DNA of 64,000 nt from NCBI GenBank assembly GCA_900708905.1, contig CAADRB010000026.1, positions 1,343,752 to 1,407,751 on the forward strand, read 5' to 3'. Shown here piece by piece: positions 1-11,158 of the stretch. Both the position numbers and the translations under genes were made by a program. The notes beneath the pieces were generated by a model. That model made no database searches, was not told where the DNA came from, and worked only from the letters and a program-made list of their open reading frames with translations. The number at the start of each line of letters is the position of its first letter. The stretch's first letter is position 1. Source of the stretch: Hymenolepis diminuta (Eukaryota > Platyhelminthes > Cestoda > Cyclophyllidea > Hymenolepididae).

Positions 1-339
1 TTCGACACATTTGCACACATACGCACATTGGCGTCATGTAATCTGTTCAAAAAAGTTAATTGCGTGCTTGCGAACAAAAACATAAATATTGGTTGGTTTG
101 TTGGCACGATTTATCTGATCTTTCGTCACCCGGTATATTACACCCAAATGAAGACTTGCACGGGGTGACTGAGGGGTGGCTTCCTGTTTTAAAGTCAAAT
201 AATTTAACTGTATACGGCTTTCAACAACACGAAACCTGAGAACATGAATAAATAGCACGAGATTTCATTTTCAATTTGGATTATACATAAGCATTCACTG
301 CAATTTCACGAACTACTCAAGATTTGATTATAAAATCGG

Positions 340-470
340 TCGAGCATAAAATCAACCCTAAGTATTTCAAAGTCTTAATATCGATTTGTGCATGTACTTA
401 TGTAATGATCCTTCACTGTTCTTTGCACTAGAACAAGTAGTTTCCGGATTTTCTGGTATACCATAGCATA
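340..470 (+). repeat. Dispersed repeat family E, copy
   Basis: GTGCATGTACTTATGTAATG followed by ATCCTTCACTGTT and later AGTAGTTTCCGG. Related copies are at 21.5 and 34.9 kb. Confidence 0.45.
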
Positions 471-3400
471 GCATGCATAGCATAACATGTCCTGACACAT
501 TTAACAGTCTGACATGAAGTTTTTTCCAATTAACAGGAACCACGAGCGTTCAAGTGGTGGTTGATACTACCAGTACTATTGACGGCCACCTATTTTTTCC
601 AAAATCGTCCTTCCATTTCATGCCATGGAATGAAGACTTTACTACTATATTGCAAGCTCTCAGTCTCAACCGCATCATACCATTGCATCATTTCCTAGAA
701 CAGAGATGTATTTTAATCTTATTCCTCATAGACCATTTCAATAATTTCTGAACCTTATCAAATTAATGTTCTTACTACTGAAACGATCGAATAAGTGGAT
801 TATTATTACCTCATTAGGTATCGTGTAACTTAATGATAATAAAATTACTATAGACAAGTGAAAGGAAAGGGAATTTGACGAGAAATTTAATCATCACAGA
901 CATTCATTCTTCCTTGTGATACCTTTTATTTTCCCCTAGAGACTTTGTCTGATTCTCTTCTTGCAATTTATTCGATCTAATTTTGTCAATTCTTATTTAA
1001 ATAAATAATTAATCTAAGCATTTAATTAATAGCTCTTCCTTAAAATATTACGAGAAATGTGTTAGGATGCATTTTATATCATAATTCATAAAGCTTCATT
1101 TTATTAAATAAGAACGGAAAATGAGTAGTGCATGAACCATAACGTATTAAATCCACTATTAAAATTAACGAAAAATAATAATAAAGTTGTTTTAATTGCC
1201 ACTACCTTTAAACAAGCAAAAAACCTTCTGATTTGCCGGCAAAACTTTATCTAAATCAATTAATTATATCCATTTCCTACAAGGGGATAATTTTATTCGA
1301 AGAGATTACTCAGATGCCCTTTATTGGAAGGAATGTGGCAAATTCCTTATCTAAATTATCTAGGGATTTGAAATTATCAAGCCGCACATATAACTGCGAA
1401 AATGATTCATCAAGGTAGATATTTTTCATCAGGGAAGCTTTCAGTTAAAATTCTTTCAAAAAGGTAGAATTTCAAGTCATTGTTTAATAGAAACCTGGTC
1501 AAAGGTAAAATGATCATTAAAGCATATAATGTGCGTGTGGAAATTTGAGTTAAAGGAATATTTATTCCATTCCATATTATTAATCTTAACACTGGTAGGT
1601 AAAAAGCATTTAGAATGGATTATTACAATATTATTTCCTATGACGATAATAATCTCAATAAATGAATTTTCCTTATTATATGGGCTCGGTAAGTGGAGTT
1701 GCTAATATTTAGGCAAATTATCTACACCGAAATAGAGATTCGGTTTTAACTGAGAATTGATTAATCTCAAGTCGAATGAATGAGTTAAGACAGTCTCATT
1801 TGCCTTTCATTTTGTTACCTAATTCTTAACCAATTCAAAGAGAACTCAATGGCGGACACTATATTTCCATACTGCTATGCAAACACTGATACGATTACCA
1901 GTAAGTTCAGCTAAATTCCACAGTTTTGAATGGAGGTCTGGACACATCCAGTGGATATCACCATCAAAGATACGGCCCAGCATAGGTCAAAGGACAGGCG
2001 ACAGGTTACAATTTTCCTATCGGAAGAGCCTCGGGATGCTGCTTCTCTGCCTAAGTCAAGTGTGTGAAAACACTTTATTTTAATGACCTTGGGACCTATC
2101 CTTTAAATGCTGAATTTGGGGTTTGGCTTAGACTAATTAAGCTCGGATGGATAATTTCGTTCTAGATGTTTGTGCAACATGGAGTTTTCGGGTCACTAGC
2201 GGCTAAAAAGATAAACCGACAAGAACATATGCAATGTCAGTTGAGGAGTTTGTTATATTTCATCACAAATGTGGAGAAGTTGATTAGTTTAAATTTACTA
2301 AGCTTCTTACAGCCACAAAACTATTTCACCTGCCGACGTTTAATCTGATAACCTTAAAAATTGCCTGTGTAATAAAATTGTCTGGCATCATGACATTACA
2401 GTTTAACAAGGTCTGGTAGGTTCTTATAATTTATTTCCTAATAGATTCCGCTAATGCTGCACCCATTTTTTTGAATAATTGTGCCCTACACTATCATTCA
2501 GTGATATCTACCATTAAAATTTTAAATTAGCAGCAATTTTGTTGTGGTTGTGTCTACATTATTGTCTACTGAATTAACTAGCGTTAACTTGGCCGTTATG
2601 TTGATCGATTCATGTTTATGATCAATTCTTAAATATGATGAAAGGATGGTTAAACTGTCATATGTCAGGACGCCATCCCTAATTCTGCTAATGAGTCCTG
2701 CGGTAAGTCATATTTAAGAGATATTTGAAGTGATACAATCTTACTTTGAAGACTGAAGATAGATATTCGTAACTTATTCTGATTTGATTAAAAACAAATC
2801 CTAACTTCCATTTCCAAATTTTGCGTCAATATTTGCACTCACATTTCGATAGAGATCATAGGCTAGGGCGAATTCTAATGAATTGTAAGTACATGTTATT
2901 CGAGAAGCTGAACTCAAACTCGGTGTGCCAAATTCCGGAAGCCTCACCTTTTTATCCAAACTGGTTTCCGGAAGGTTCGATTCAGTAAAAAGTGTGCCGA
3001 AGCGCACACATCATTTGCAAATCGGCTCATTTTTCATGCAAAACTTAATTTTATTGAAGTAATATGGACTCGCAGGTGCTAAAAGGACATTATTTAATAT
3101 GTTTTAAAATGGAAAAGATTAATAAACTTTTCCCCTATATTGAAGATTCAGATAATTAAGGGATACAAATCTGACTTCTGTTCAGAAATAATTTGAAATA
3201 AAATTGAAATGAACTTAAGATATGTTATCTACACGTATTGCTTAAAATTTCTAATGCGGATTGTCCTAGTTAGGGTAATTCTATTCTATACCTTCTTGGA
3301 GGTCTTCCTTAATTATTCTTCCATTTTTATTCGATTAAAAGACAATAAAATTTGACGCAATAGTTCGTCGAAAATGTAGTAAAAACGGTAATTCTTGTTG

Positions 3401-3519
3401 AGTAAGAAGTAAGAGAAGTGTTAATAGCAGTTAACTTGAGTAGAGAGAAGGTATCTTGAAGCCGTTATTAGGAAGAACTCACACTTCACCTACTCTCTAG
3501 TTGACTGGAACTAACCAAA

Positions 3520-3610
3520 GTGACTAGCCATAAGCATCACTAGACGTGCACAGATAATCATCGATCTCGTGACCTCTGACTTGCCGGATGTGCATATTGA
3601 TAATATCGAT
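3520..3610 (+). repeat. Dispersed repeat family C, copy
   Basis: TAGCCATAAGCATCACTAGA followed by ATCATCGATCTCGTGACCTC and GCCGGATGTGCATATTGA aligns block by block with 50520-50605. Confidence 0.5.
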
Positions 3611-6018
3611 TATTACTCTTAAGAGGATGTGAATTTATTATTATTATTCACGAATTTTGAAAAATGTAAACACGAGGAGAACTGAAAACCATGGAAAATA
3701 AATGATGAAAAGAGAAGTGGAAAAGAATAGAAGAATGGTCAATGAATCAAAGGAAACATGTTTCATTGACCGAATTCGGTTGAGTTGTGTTAAAATTTGA
3801 CGTTTTAAAATCCAAACTTGAGGATACAATTTACAAATTCTTGACTAGAATGTTCGAGATCAAAATTGAAAGACAATATTGTCAAAACGTATTGAATGAT
3901 AGAGTAAATTGGTATATCATTCGGGGAATTGCATTCTTCTGATAGAAAAGCAGGTCTAAGCTGGCTAAGGAGTTCCACTTTCATTATACTAATTTATTAT
4001 TTAACATTTCTTTTCATCCATTTTGTTATCCCCTATTCACTTCCACGTTCTACCCTTGCTACGAAATTCAATTGCTATTTAAATATTTTTCAATATTTCT
4101 CTTGAAACTGTTGAGATTTATCTAAATGTGTAAAATCCACTTGCTCCCAATTTAAGGAACATCTCATTTATATTAAAAAATACTAAAATGTAGTAATCTT
4201 TCCTACCATTTATCGACCTAGGTTCATTTCAGAGGCAACTAATAAAATCATATCTAAATGTCTCATGTAAGTTAGTTATATTTTGCAAATATTGCTCGAG
4301 CTATTGGTTTTAATGGTAGAAGCGTGTCAACCTAGAGTTCCATTTTCAAATAAATAATATTAAAGTTGATCAACTTTATAAATCAACTTTATTAAAAATT
4401 TTTAAATCCTCGTTTAGTTAAATAACACGATAAATTAAGGTAATATGGATTTTGAATTTGTTTTTTTGAAATTACTTCATCTCCTTGGATTTATTGAAGA
4501 TGATAATCCGATGAATTTGCAGTTTTATAATAACCGGCGCGATTTTATTGGTCTTTTCAATCCTGGACTAAAAGTGTGATACCTTTAGAAGTCTATTTAC
4601 CATTTTTACTGGCTTGACAGTCTTAGAAACATTTTGTTAATTTTTTTCTTGATGAAATTACGATCTAGAAACAGTTTTTATCGCAACTACGCAAATGCCA
4701 ATTGATCTAGTAAAACACCGAGAATGGTAAGAAATGAATTCAGATATTTCTTCGAAGAAAAGACCTTTCTTATTTGGTTATGAAAGGTTCAAATATGTCG
4801 AAAATTTTGTTTTAATGGATGCCATAAAAATAAAGGGTCAAGTAGAGGATAAATTAGTGCAATAATTTCGTTGTAAAAACACGCAATACCTTTATGATCT
4901 CACTGGAAACTGAATTTTTTTATTGATTAGCCAATAAACTATAAAGTGGACTCGAAGTTCAACAACGCGACCACTCCCTTATTTCTAATCGTGTTATAAC
5001 ATGCTCAAGCAAAATAAACCAGTTTTCAAGTTTTGAACGTGGGAAATCATCATTACTTCAGGAACGGTAAAATTAGTCCAGAAAAAGACTTATGGGGATC
5101 GAGTAGAAATTCAGGTTAAGTTATAGTAATAATGTCAGGGTCTCAAAAGAAACATATTTTGTTCGATTTCTGAGCATATATTGTAACATTTTTACCGATT
5201 CATCGTTTTATAATTTACTGTTTCATATTTTAATATTTCCATATTCAAAATTTAGGACCTACTCCTTTTGGTCCCTAATGCTAGCATAACGATAGTGGCT
5301 ATTGTAATTTGCAACATAAGGGAGCAGTTTTTCTATTTAGTATGAGAAAATCTAAATCCTATTAACACTTTTATATTTGAAACGCGAGACTAATGAGAAA
5401 CGACTTTTTTAAGTGCTGGTTTATTTCTTCGACTTAAAAAATAATTATTTTTACTTTAATGGCACAGCCAACATGAACAGTGTGGAACTATGAGTATTAA
5501 AGTACAAATGTGTATGTACCTTTAAAAGAGAGATCATAAATTTTATGCTGATCTGATATGCCAACTAATTATGCTAATAATGTCCTTTCACCGGATCCGA
5601 GGGTCAACCGGCGAAAGAGTCCGAAAATGAGCGCTCTAAAAAGGCTGATAATTTAAAAATTCTCAAAAATCTTCGTTCATGCCTAGGGCGAGATAATGGC
5701 ACTAACGGCAAATCCAAATAATAATTTCGCCTATAAATCGTAAGATTTAATAGCTTGTTTGTGCCCTTCTCACACTGATTAAAAACTCGATAAGCCCACT
5801 AAAACACCTCCTGTAATTTGTCGATCTTATAGCTGAACATATACTGGCATTTCTAATTATGTCTTACCAAAAAAATCTGATAGGCCACTATCTGCACATT
5901 TATTTTTTCACCTTTTCTTCGACCAGTTAAATAGCTGAAGTGAAGGTTAAACGTGATATAATTAGCAGTTAGGCGATGGGTAGATTACTTTTAACTGAAG
6001 ATGTTGAAGACAAGGCAT

Positions 6019-6121
6019 NNNNNNNNNNNNNNNNNNNNNNNNNNNNNNNNNNNNNNNNNNNNNNNNNNNNNNNNNNNNNNNNNNNNNNNNNNNNNNNNNN
6101 NNNNNNNNNNNNNNNNNNNNN
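6019..6121. other. Assembly gap (103 Ns)
   Basis: A run of N. Composition changes across it: the right side becomes strongly purine-rich on the plus strand, the left side is ordinary AT-rich spacer. Translations that span it are artefacts. Confidence 0.99.
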
Positions 6122-7437
6122 ATACGCAAATAAAGTGGTGAGGAGGAAAAAATGGTGCAATATACAAATAATAGTAGGTACGTGTAGAAATGAGAGAGTG
6201 ATGAAATGAGATAATATGAGGGAGGGACAGGGAGGGGTGGAAGGAATTGACAGCGCACAATTTACGAAAACCAACACCCTCCATCCAATGAGAGGTTGAG
6301 ACGATGAGAAATTGGATAAATGCACGAAATATTGGTGGAAAAGGAGAAAAACATGAGTAGTGGGCCTATAGCACATATTAATAGTGCGTGCGCTTATGCA
6401 GGAGGAAATAGGAATGGGGACTTTGTACAATGATCGATCGCGCCTACGGGTGGTATTCAAAAGTCATATTGTGAGGGAGGGAACAAAATTATTATCACTA
6501 GAAGGCCTCTATACAGAGGCTCGCAAAGAAAGTTCCACCTAGATTTGACACACACGGTTTTGGTGGTCGAAAAAAACGGAGGAAAACATAGAGGAAAGAA
6601 CACGAACGTAGAAGTAGGTGTGAGAAATTGAAAGAACGTGTGTATAAAATGAAGATTGCTAGAAAGAGAAACGAATATATGGGTGTTTCCGGCCGGGATT
6701 TAGATAAAGACACACAGGAAAAAAGGATAGTTAGATAGAGGCTATGATACAAGCGGAGAATGTTAGAGACCACTATATTTCGGTTGCTAACGCCAGCGCC
6801 TAGCTGCAGGCATTTCCTTCGCTTGTGCCACGTTCGATCTGCAGAGGCAAAAAATAAAAAGCACACAATCAGATTATCCTGGCGATTTATCTACTCAGTG
6901 TCGGCATATATGAATCTAAGATTGCTTATATGTGAGCGAGCCTAGTAGCAGACACATAAGGTGTGAATGCCAAGCCGATGCAAAGTAATAGAAGAACCGT
7001 TTTCAATGGCTTTCTTTCCCACCATTTGAGGACCAACTCTACTCCTAAGTGGGATGAACCAACCATCCCTGTGTGATAATGATAGCTTACTGCAATAAAA
7101 GAAGTTATCAGCTTGCAGTAGTGTTCTTATTGCTGCGAAAGTAACTAGGCTGCAAGTGTCACATCTCTTGGTACATCAAAACTTAAGAGAATAAGGGGAA
7201 ATCAAGACCTTTCTGAACTCAATCCTTAATCCTTTATGAACTAAAATTAGGTATAATGTACTTATTGGAGGATTGCTAGGAAATGCTATAGAACGTCTTG
7301 AATGACGATTTTGAGCGGAAAAAACATTTCAGGGGTATATCCCAGATTCAACAGACCATTACTCTTCTCAAACTTCGGCAAGCATACATTATGTACTAAC
7401 ATTTTGCGGATAAACGAATGTAGCAATTATGTATTTA
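6122..7437 (-). other. Downstream flank of NLK, possible 3' UTR
   Basis: On the minus strand this stretch is pyrimidine-rich between the N gap and about 6760. It contains open frames that are composition artefacts. I searched by eye for an extra NLK exon encoding the PPSP-type C-terminus and found none. No AATAAA on the minus strand was seen between 7000 and 7440, so the end of the NLK transcript is not placed. Confidence 0.4.
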
Positions 7438-7439
7438 AC

Positions 7440-7543
7440 TTACGTTACAAGAGCCCGATAGTTGGCCGCGTTTTTGTTAAGTATTAGCTTGGCACTTCGA
7501 GGATCTCTATGATGGTATTCCTGAAGCGTATCCCAAAGTATAC
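7440..7543 (-). CDS. NLK: NLK exon 7: terminal exon with stop
   Basis: A pyrimidine tract and ctccacag acceptor precede GTATACTTTGGG. The first two bases complete Arg 506, and 33 more codons run to TAA at 7442-7440. The residues [15 protein letters not shown] align with human LCINPQSAAFKSFIS. Compared with vertebrate and insect NLK, the final PPSP-type tail is missing. The stop lies inside a perfect donor consensus GTAAGT (7443-7438), so an alternative spliced end is possible. Confidence 0.82.
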
Positions 7544-8058
7544 CTGTGGAGAAAAAAATAAAAAAATGTTAAATTATGATTGTAAGAAGCGTGAAAAAAG
7601 GTCTAATTTAGACAAGTTTTTATCCTTATGTATTTGCACAACTTTGTCATAAACAATTTTTTTTTTCATCAACATCCTGCTCCTGTTTGTAGAATTTGCT
7701 TCAGATACCCTGAAGATATGGTGAAATTCCAACTAAAGAAATAGAAATCCACTAGCTCAGAGGAATGAAATCCCCGTCTTCTCACCTCAGATAATAAATT
7801 CACAACCGCCTTAACAACGGCATTATGTAACTAAGGTGACTAAGCCATCGTGAAGGAGTAGCCTTCAGATAACGCCTTTCCGTTGTGTTATAGGGCTCCG
7901 CCTAAACAATCTCCAACAAAGTTGGTTTCAAATGGCATAGTATGCTCGAAAGCAAAGTTGACCATGAGTTCGAGTCCCTATATGGGGGCTTGTAAGATCG
8001 CACAGTTCCTCATAGATTCCTGGATGCCCTCAACCACGCTTTAAGAGATTTAGAAATT

Positions 8059-8093
<35 letters not shown>

Positions 8094-11000
8094 ATGATGC
8101 TTACGTTTAGCATCGGATAGTCGCTTGAAGTGAGAATCGAGGTCAAGCGGGAGCAGAAAGTTAGCGGCGGGGTCAAGATCACGGCAGAACTTCCTGCGCG
8201 TGAGAACACCGGTTCCGGGTCGCTGCTGTTGGATACCTTTGCCGGGTGTATCAGCAGGGGAAGAAGCGGTAGAAGTTGATGAAATAGAACTTGTTGGTGT
8301 TGCGGGTGCGGAGGACAAGGAGCCATTATCACTAACTCCCCCGGGACTACTCAAACCTCCTGACTGGGTCACCGGAACGTCATGGCAGCAGGTGCACATA
8401 CATGAGTGATATCGTAATCGGGCCTCTTCCAGGTATGAATGGTTTAATGCCTCTTCTGCCGTTATACGGGCTTTCTAAAAGGATCAAAAGATCGCTGTTC
8501 AAAATGTTGTCCTTTCAATTATTTCAATCAGTCTGGGATAATAATAGTGATAATGATAACAAAAGCTGATTGTTTCACATATAAAAATCTGCCAACCTTT
8601 GTGAAAAGTCTTGTAGATAATCATAATGTATGGTAAACTAGACCGGTTAATAAAATGACCCAATATTTTTTTGATCTATCCAAGAAAACTGAAGATTATT
8701 GTCATATTTTGTCTCAAATCCAATCATTAACGTCTCAACCTGTTTTTATAATTAACATGTTTTATATTTTTCTAGTTGCTTAATGTTTGCACAGCATTTC
8801 ACTCCTCTTTTTACTAAAGTAATACTTAATTTTAAATACTTTTCAAGTTTATTAATGAAAAGTGCTTTTTCAGTATCCATTTCAAGTTGAAAGAAGAGGA
8901 TTAATAAAGTTATCAGATGCTGATACAGCCTGAGGTGAAGGTGAGTTATGAATGAGAAAAAAAGACCAACTAAAAATAGACCGTCAAAGTAGAGAGACTT
9001 TCTTGCTTTGCCTGTACGTGACGGGGTAGAGAAGTAAGGGACAACAAGGTCGTAAGTCGTGCGTGAAACGCACTAGCTCTAGCTCGTGCGTGCGTCCGAC
9101 CAAAAGTAAGGACGGAAATGCACGGACGCACCACGGGACATACGAATGCGAAGGACCGAAAGAATTAGTGCAGCAGCAGCAAAAGCAAAAGTATTCCCAG
9201 GGCACCGGTAAAGGCAACACAAGGACATAGACTGATAGAAGACAGACCAGTGGGCAGACAGACCAACACACCTGCACAGCTGACTCAGTCCAAATTACAA
9301 CAAAGAGCTACTACTTACGGGATTGAAACAAAGCATATTGGAGATTAAGTCCACAGCTGCGCTAGAGACATCAGGAGAAAGTGAGTAGAAGAAAGCGAGA
9401 TTAGGACGTCGTGGTCTGAATGAAAGAACAAAACAACAGGCTTCGGGATGACAGTTTTCTAAATCCTCCACATTTGGAGTTCCTGTCAAGTTCACTATCA
9501 ACTCCAGCTGTTCTAGCGGACCTTGGGCCTGAAAAAACCGAGATAGCAATATTTATATAGATAGGTTGCATGAGAGGGTTCCCAGAAAAAGATATCTTAC
9601 CGGGAAGAGAATTCTACGACTTAGAAGTTCTGCAAAGGTACATCCAACACTCCACATATCAACAGCATAAGAGTATCGTGAGGTCTCCATAAGGAGTTCT
9701 GGCGATCGATAATACTGTGTAACTACTTCAGTAGTAAGTTGTGCTTGGTTCTTTGGATCATCCATACGAGCTAAACCGAAATCACATATCTAGAAGTTGG
9801 AAAAAAATCAATTAGACATAATTTAGATGACTTAAGACATGAGACGGAATGGTACATACTTTAAGAAGACAGTTTGAGTTGACTAACATATTTCCAGGTT
9901 TGATATCACGATGAACAATTCCAGCAGAATGAAGATACCTAAGACCACGTAGGATCTGATAGAGGAAGATTTTAACATGGTCTGTTGAAAGAGGCTGGGG
10001 CGAGACAATTATCTTGTGAAGGTCAGTCTGCATCAACTCAAAGATGAGATAGACCTCATCGAAATTGGAGTAGTTGTCTGACTTTACCACGTCAACCAAG
10101 GTAACAATCTAAATGAGAGGAATACACGGAATGTCAAACTAAACTCCTGAAGCAAGAGGAGGCGAAGTCAAGACTCTGGAAACTTACATTATCGTGATGG
10201 AGCATGGAAAGCATTTTAACTTCGCGATAGACGCGCTTTGCGGTAATTGGATTATGGAAGACTCGAGGAATTCGTTTCAGGGCCACTTTACGTCCATCTC
10301 GTGGATCGATAACTGACCTAAAAGGTAGAAATATGAACACATAAAAATAACGAAAAAATCAGGGTGTAATGTTCACTTTAGCGAGGGTGTGAATTACAGA
10401 TTTTGGGGTGTGTTCAGCTCTGTGCGTGTGCCATGGTAACGGGCGAACCCTAATCGTTCATAGACAGCCGACATAGTAGGTGTGGCTTTATCAAATAGAA
10501 GGATATCGTATATTGAACGAAAAGGATTTCCTAACGCGATCAGCTCATGTGTTTAATTGTGATTTAATGCAAATAAAATTTAAACATCAGGTAAAGGCCA
10601 CATATACTACACGCCTTCTCAAACCACAAGACATGTTTAGGGTCACTACATGCACAACCTTATGAGGTCAAAAATCTAAAATTTTCATAAAACGGCAGTG
10701 AAATCTTTCATCCTAACAGGCCGTTTTCATAAAATGAACACATAAAGGGAGTGCAAAATGCAAGAAATCAGTAAAAGAGAGAAGACATACCAAACAACTC
10801 CAAAAGCTCCATATCCAAGTCCCTTTTCAAGAGCATTCTGCGAACTATCTCCGGGATTTCTTGGTGGTAAAAGGAAGGGTTTGTAGTGTCCAACTCCACC
10901 GATTTCAGTTGGTTGAACGTAGATAGCAAGAAGGGCTTCTTCTCGATGCATAATTGCAACAGGGGTTTGCAACATTCCACCGTTAGAAGAGCGATCAAAT

Positions 11001-11158
11001 GTGCTTATATTACTGCTGCCGCTCCCACTGGTGAGATTGTGTGAAGAAGCTTTGCTTAGCGTTGATCCACCGCTTCCAATTTGACCTGAATAACTCTGAA
11101 TGACATTGCGGAAAGGTCTGTGAGCGACTTGTCGATGATTGACTACTGTAGTAGACAT
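7440..11158 (-). CDS. NLK: Nemo-like kinase (NLK), complete coding sequence, 7 exons
   Basis: NLK is an atypical proline-directed Ser/Thr kinase of the MAPK group. In animals it phosphorylates TCF/LEF and other transcription factors in Wnt, Notch and TGF-beta signalling. Exons: 11158-10791, 10317-10188, 10108-9860, 9789-9601, 9528-9319, 8474-8105, 7543-7440. They total 1620 bases, so 539 residues plus TAA; human NLK has 527. Every junction uses GT/AG and phases match. Visible: glycine loop GYGAFGVVW (115-123), catalytic Lys 137 in VALK, helix-C Glu 155, HRD 232-234, DFG 252-254, activation motif TTE 268-270, then SPE. The TxE form instead of TxY is the NLK hallmark. The N-terminal ~110 residues are Ser/Gly-rich and poorly conserved. 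The C-terminal CMCTCC motif and tail align with NLK but carry a Ser/Thr/Pro-rich insert and end early. The start is the first ATG of an exon that opens without an in-frame upstream ATG. Splicing is inferred. Confidence 0.93.
7905..8035 (+). repeat. Possible degenerate SINE in NLK intron 6
   Basis: GAGTTCGAGTCCC (7966-7978) matches the RNA polymerase III B-box consensus, and ATGGCATAGTATGC (7932-7945) could be an A-box remnant. Downstream, the segment near 8010-8025 weakly resembles the shared 3' block of the better copies at 49.3, 50.0 and 57.8 kb. A tRNA cloverleaf does not fold. Weak assignment. Confidence 0.3.
8062..8089. repeat. (AT)n microsatellite in NLK intron 6
   Basis: About 14 uninterrupted AT units. 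The tract starts 15 bases inside the intron after the exon 6 donor at 8104. Confidence 0.95.
8105..8474 (-). CDS. NLK: NLK exon 6: last kinase helix, CMCTCC motif, Ser/Thr/Pro-rich insert
   Basis: The acceptor is gatccttttag|AAAGCCCGT and the donor AAAC|GTAAGC. The exon carries 123 codons plus one base. It starts [15 protein letters not shown] (human SKRISAKDALAHPYL), followed by [12 protein letters not shown] (human RLRYHTCMCKCC). Then comes a stretch of about 50 residues rich in Ser, Thr, Pro and Gly that vertebrate NLK lacks at this point. The exon ends with a segment resembling FEKNLSSVRQVK. An (AT)n microsatellite lies 15 bases into the following intron. Confidence 0.9.
9319..9528 (-). 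CDS. NLK: NLK exon 5: MAPK-insert and C-lobe helices
   Basis: The acceptor is ggttttttcag|GCCCAAGG and the donor CCC|GTAAGT; 70 codons, phase 0. It starts [18 protein letters not shown] (human AQSPIQQLDLITDLLGTP) and ends MLCFNP (human MLVFDP). The middle, around [13 protein letters not shown], is divergent and Cys-rich compared with the human segment but has similar length. Confidence 0.92.
9601..9789 (-). CDS. NLK: NLK exon 4: DFG, activation loop, helix F
   Basis: The acceptor is ccaacttctag|ATATGTGAT and the donor CCG|GTAAGA; 63 codons. It encodes ICDFGLAR (Mg-binding Asp 252), the activation loop [15 protein letters not shown] and helix F DMWSVGC. The Thr of the TxE motif is residue 268 and corresponds to human Thr298. 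The middle residue is Thr here and Gln in human. The APE motif reads SPE. Confidence 0.95.
9860..10108 (-). CDS. NLK: NLK exon 3: hinge and catalytic loop
   Basis: The acceptor is ctcatttag|ATTGTTACC and the donor AAA|GTATGT; 83 codons, phase 0 at both ends. It encodes residues 167-249. The block [18 protein letters not shown] is almost identical to vertebrate NLK and gives the family call. It is followed by the catalytic loop HRDIKPGN and the strand LVNSNCLLK that leads into DFG. Confidence 0.95.
10188..10317 (-). CDS. NLK: NLK exon 2: catalytic lysine and helix C
   Basis: The acceptor is ctaccttttag| and the donor AAT|GTAAGT. The exon encodes residues 124-166, including [11 protein letters not shown] with the ATP-anchoring Lys 137 and the helix-C Glu 155 in REVKML. 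It ends at HHDN, exactly where NLK has KHDN. Length 130 fits one carried-in base plus 43 codons. Confidence 0.93.
10791..11158 (-). CDS. NLK: NLK exon 1: N-terminal low-complexity segment and glycine-rich loop
   Basis: This exon encodes residues 1-122 plus two bases of Trp 123. The first ~80 residues are rich in Ser, Gly, Thr and Asn and replace the His/Ala/Pro-rich leader of vertebrate NLK. The last residues form the ATP-binding loop GYGAFGVV. The donor is TG|GTATGT at 10790-10785. The splice restores Trp with the first G of the next exon, giving [12 protein letters not shown] as in other NLK proteins. Confidence 0.92.

Larger units (their letters stand above)
1..6018. other. AT-rich spacer, no gene seen
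   Basis: No open frame here resembles a known protein or has convincing splice context. Contents I can point to: a short ATAGC-type reiteration near 462-487; a copy of dispersed family E near 340-470; two TTCCGGAAG sites 33 bases apart (2933 and 2966); a copy of dispersed family C at about 3520-3610. An AATAAA on the minus strand (TTTATT at 5899-5904) could end a long downstream transcript, but that is speculative. Confidence 0.6.
7443..10790 (-). other. Non-coding content of the NLK introns
   Basis: Introns lie at 10790-10318, 10187-10109, 9859-9790, 9600-9529, 9318-8475 and 8104-7544. Four are short (70-80 bases for three of them) and AT-rich. The 9318-8475 intron has a CpG-rich part (about 8990-9280) with a 9-bp perfect hairpin, GTGCGTCCG at 9090-9098 against CGGACGCAC at 9123-9131. 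The 8104-7544 intron has the AT microsatellite and a tRNA-like promoter box near 7967. The first intron has a CCATGGTAAC element at 10431-10440 resembling half of an RFX X-box. Confidence 0.6.

Noticed and set aside
5962..6460. Minus-strand frames of up to 163 codons over the N gap
   Set aside because: They run through the Ns and a purine-biased stretch; the residues are low complexity and mean nothing.
6498..6866. 122-codon minus-strand frame
   Set aside because: Pyrimidine-rich composition gives many Phe, Leu and Ser; no homology recognised; probably NLK 3' flank.
7440..7543. Idea that the NLK tail ends in exon 6 by reading into the AT repeat
   Set aside because: The exon 6 donor and the downstream exon keep phase and recover conserved tail residues; the read-through product is an Ile-Tyr repeat.
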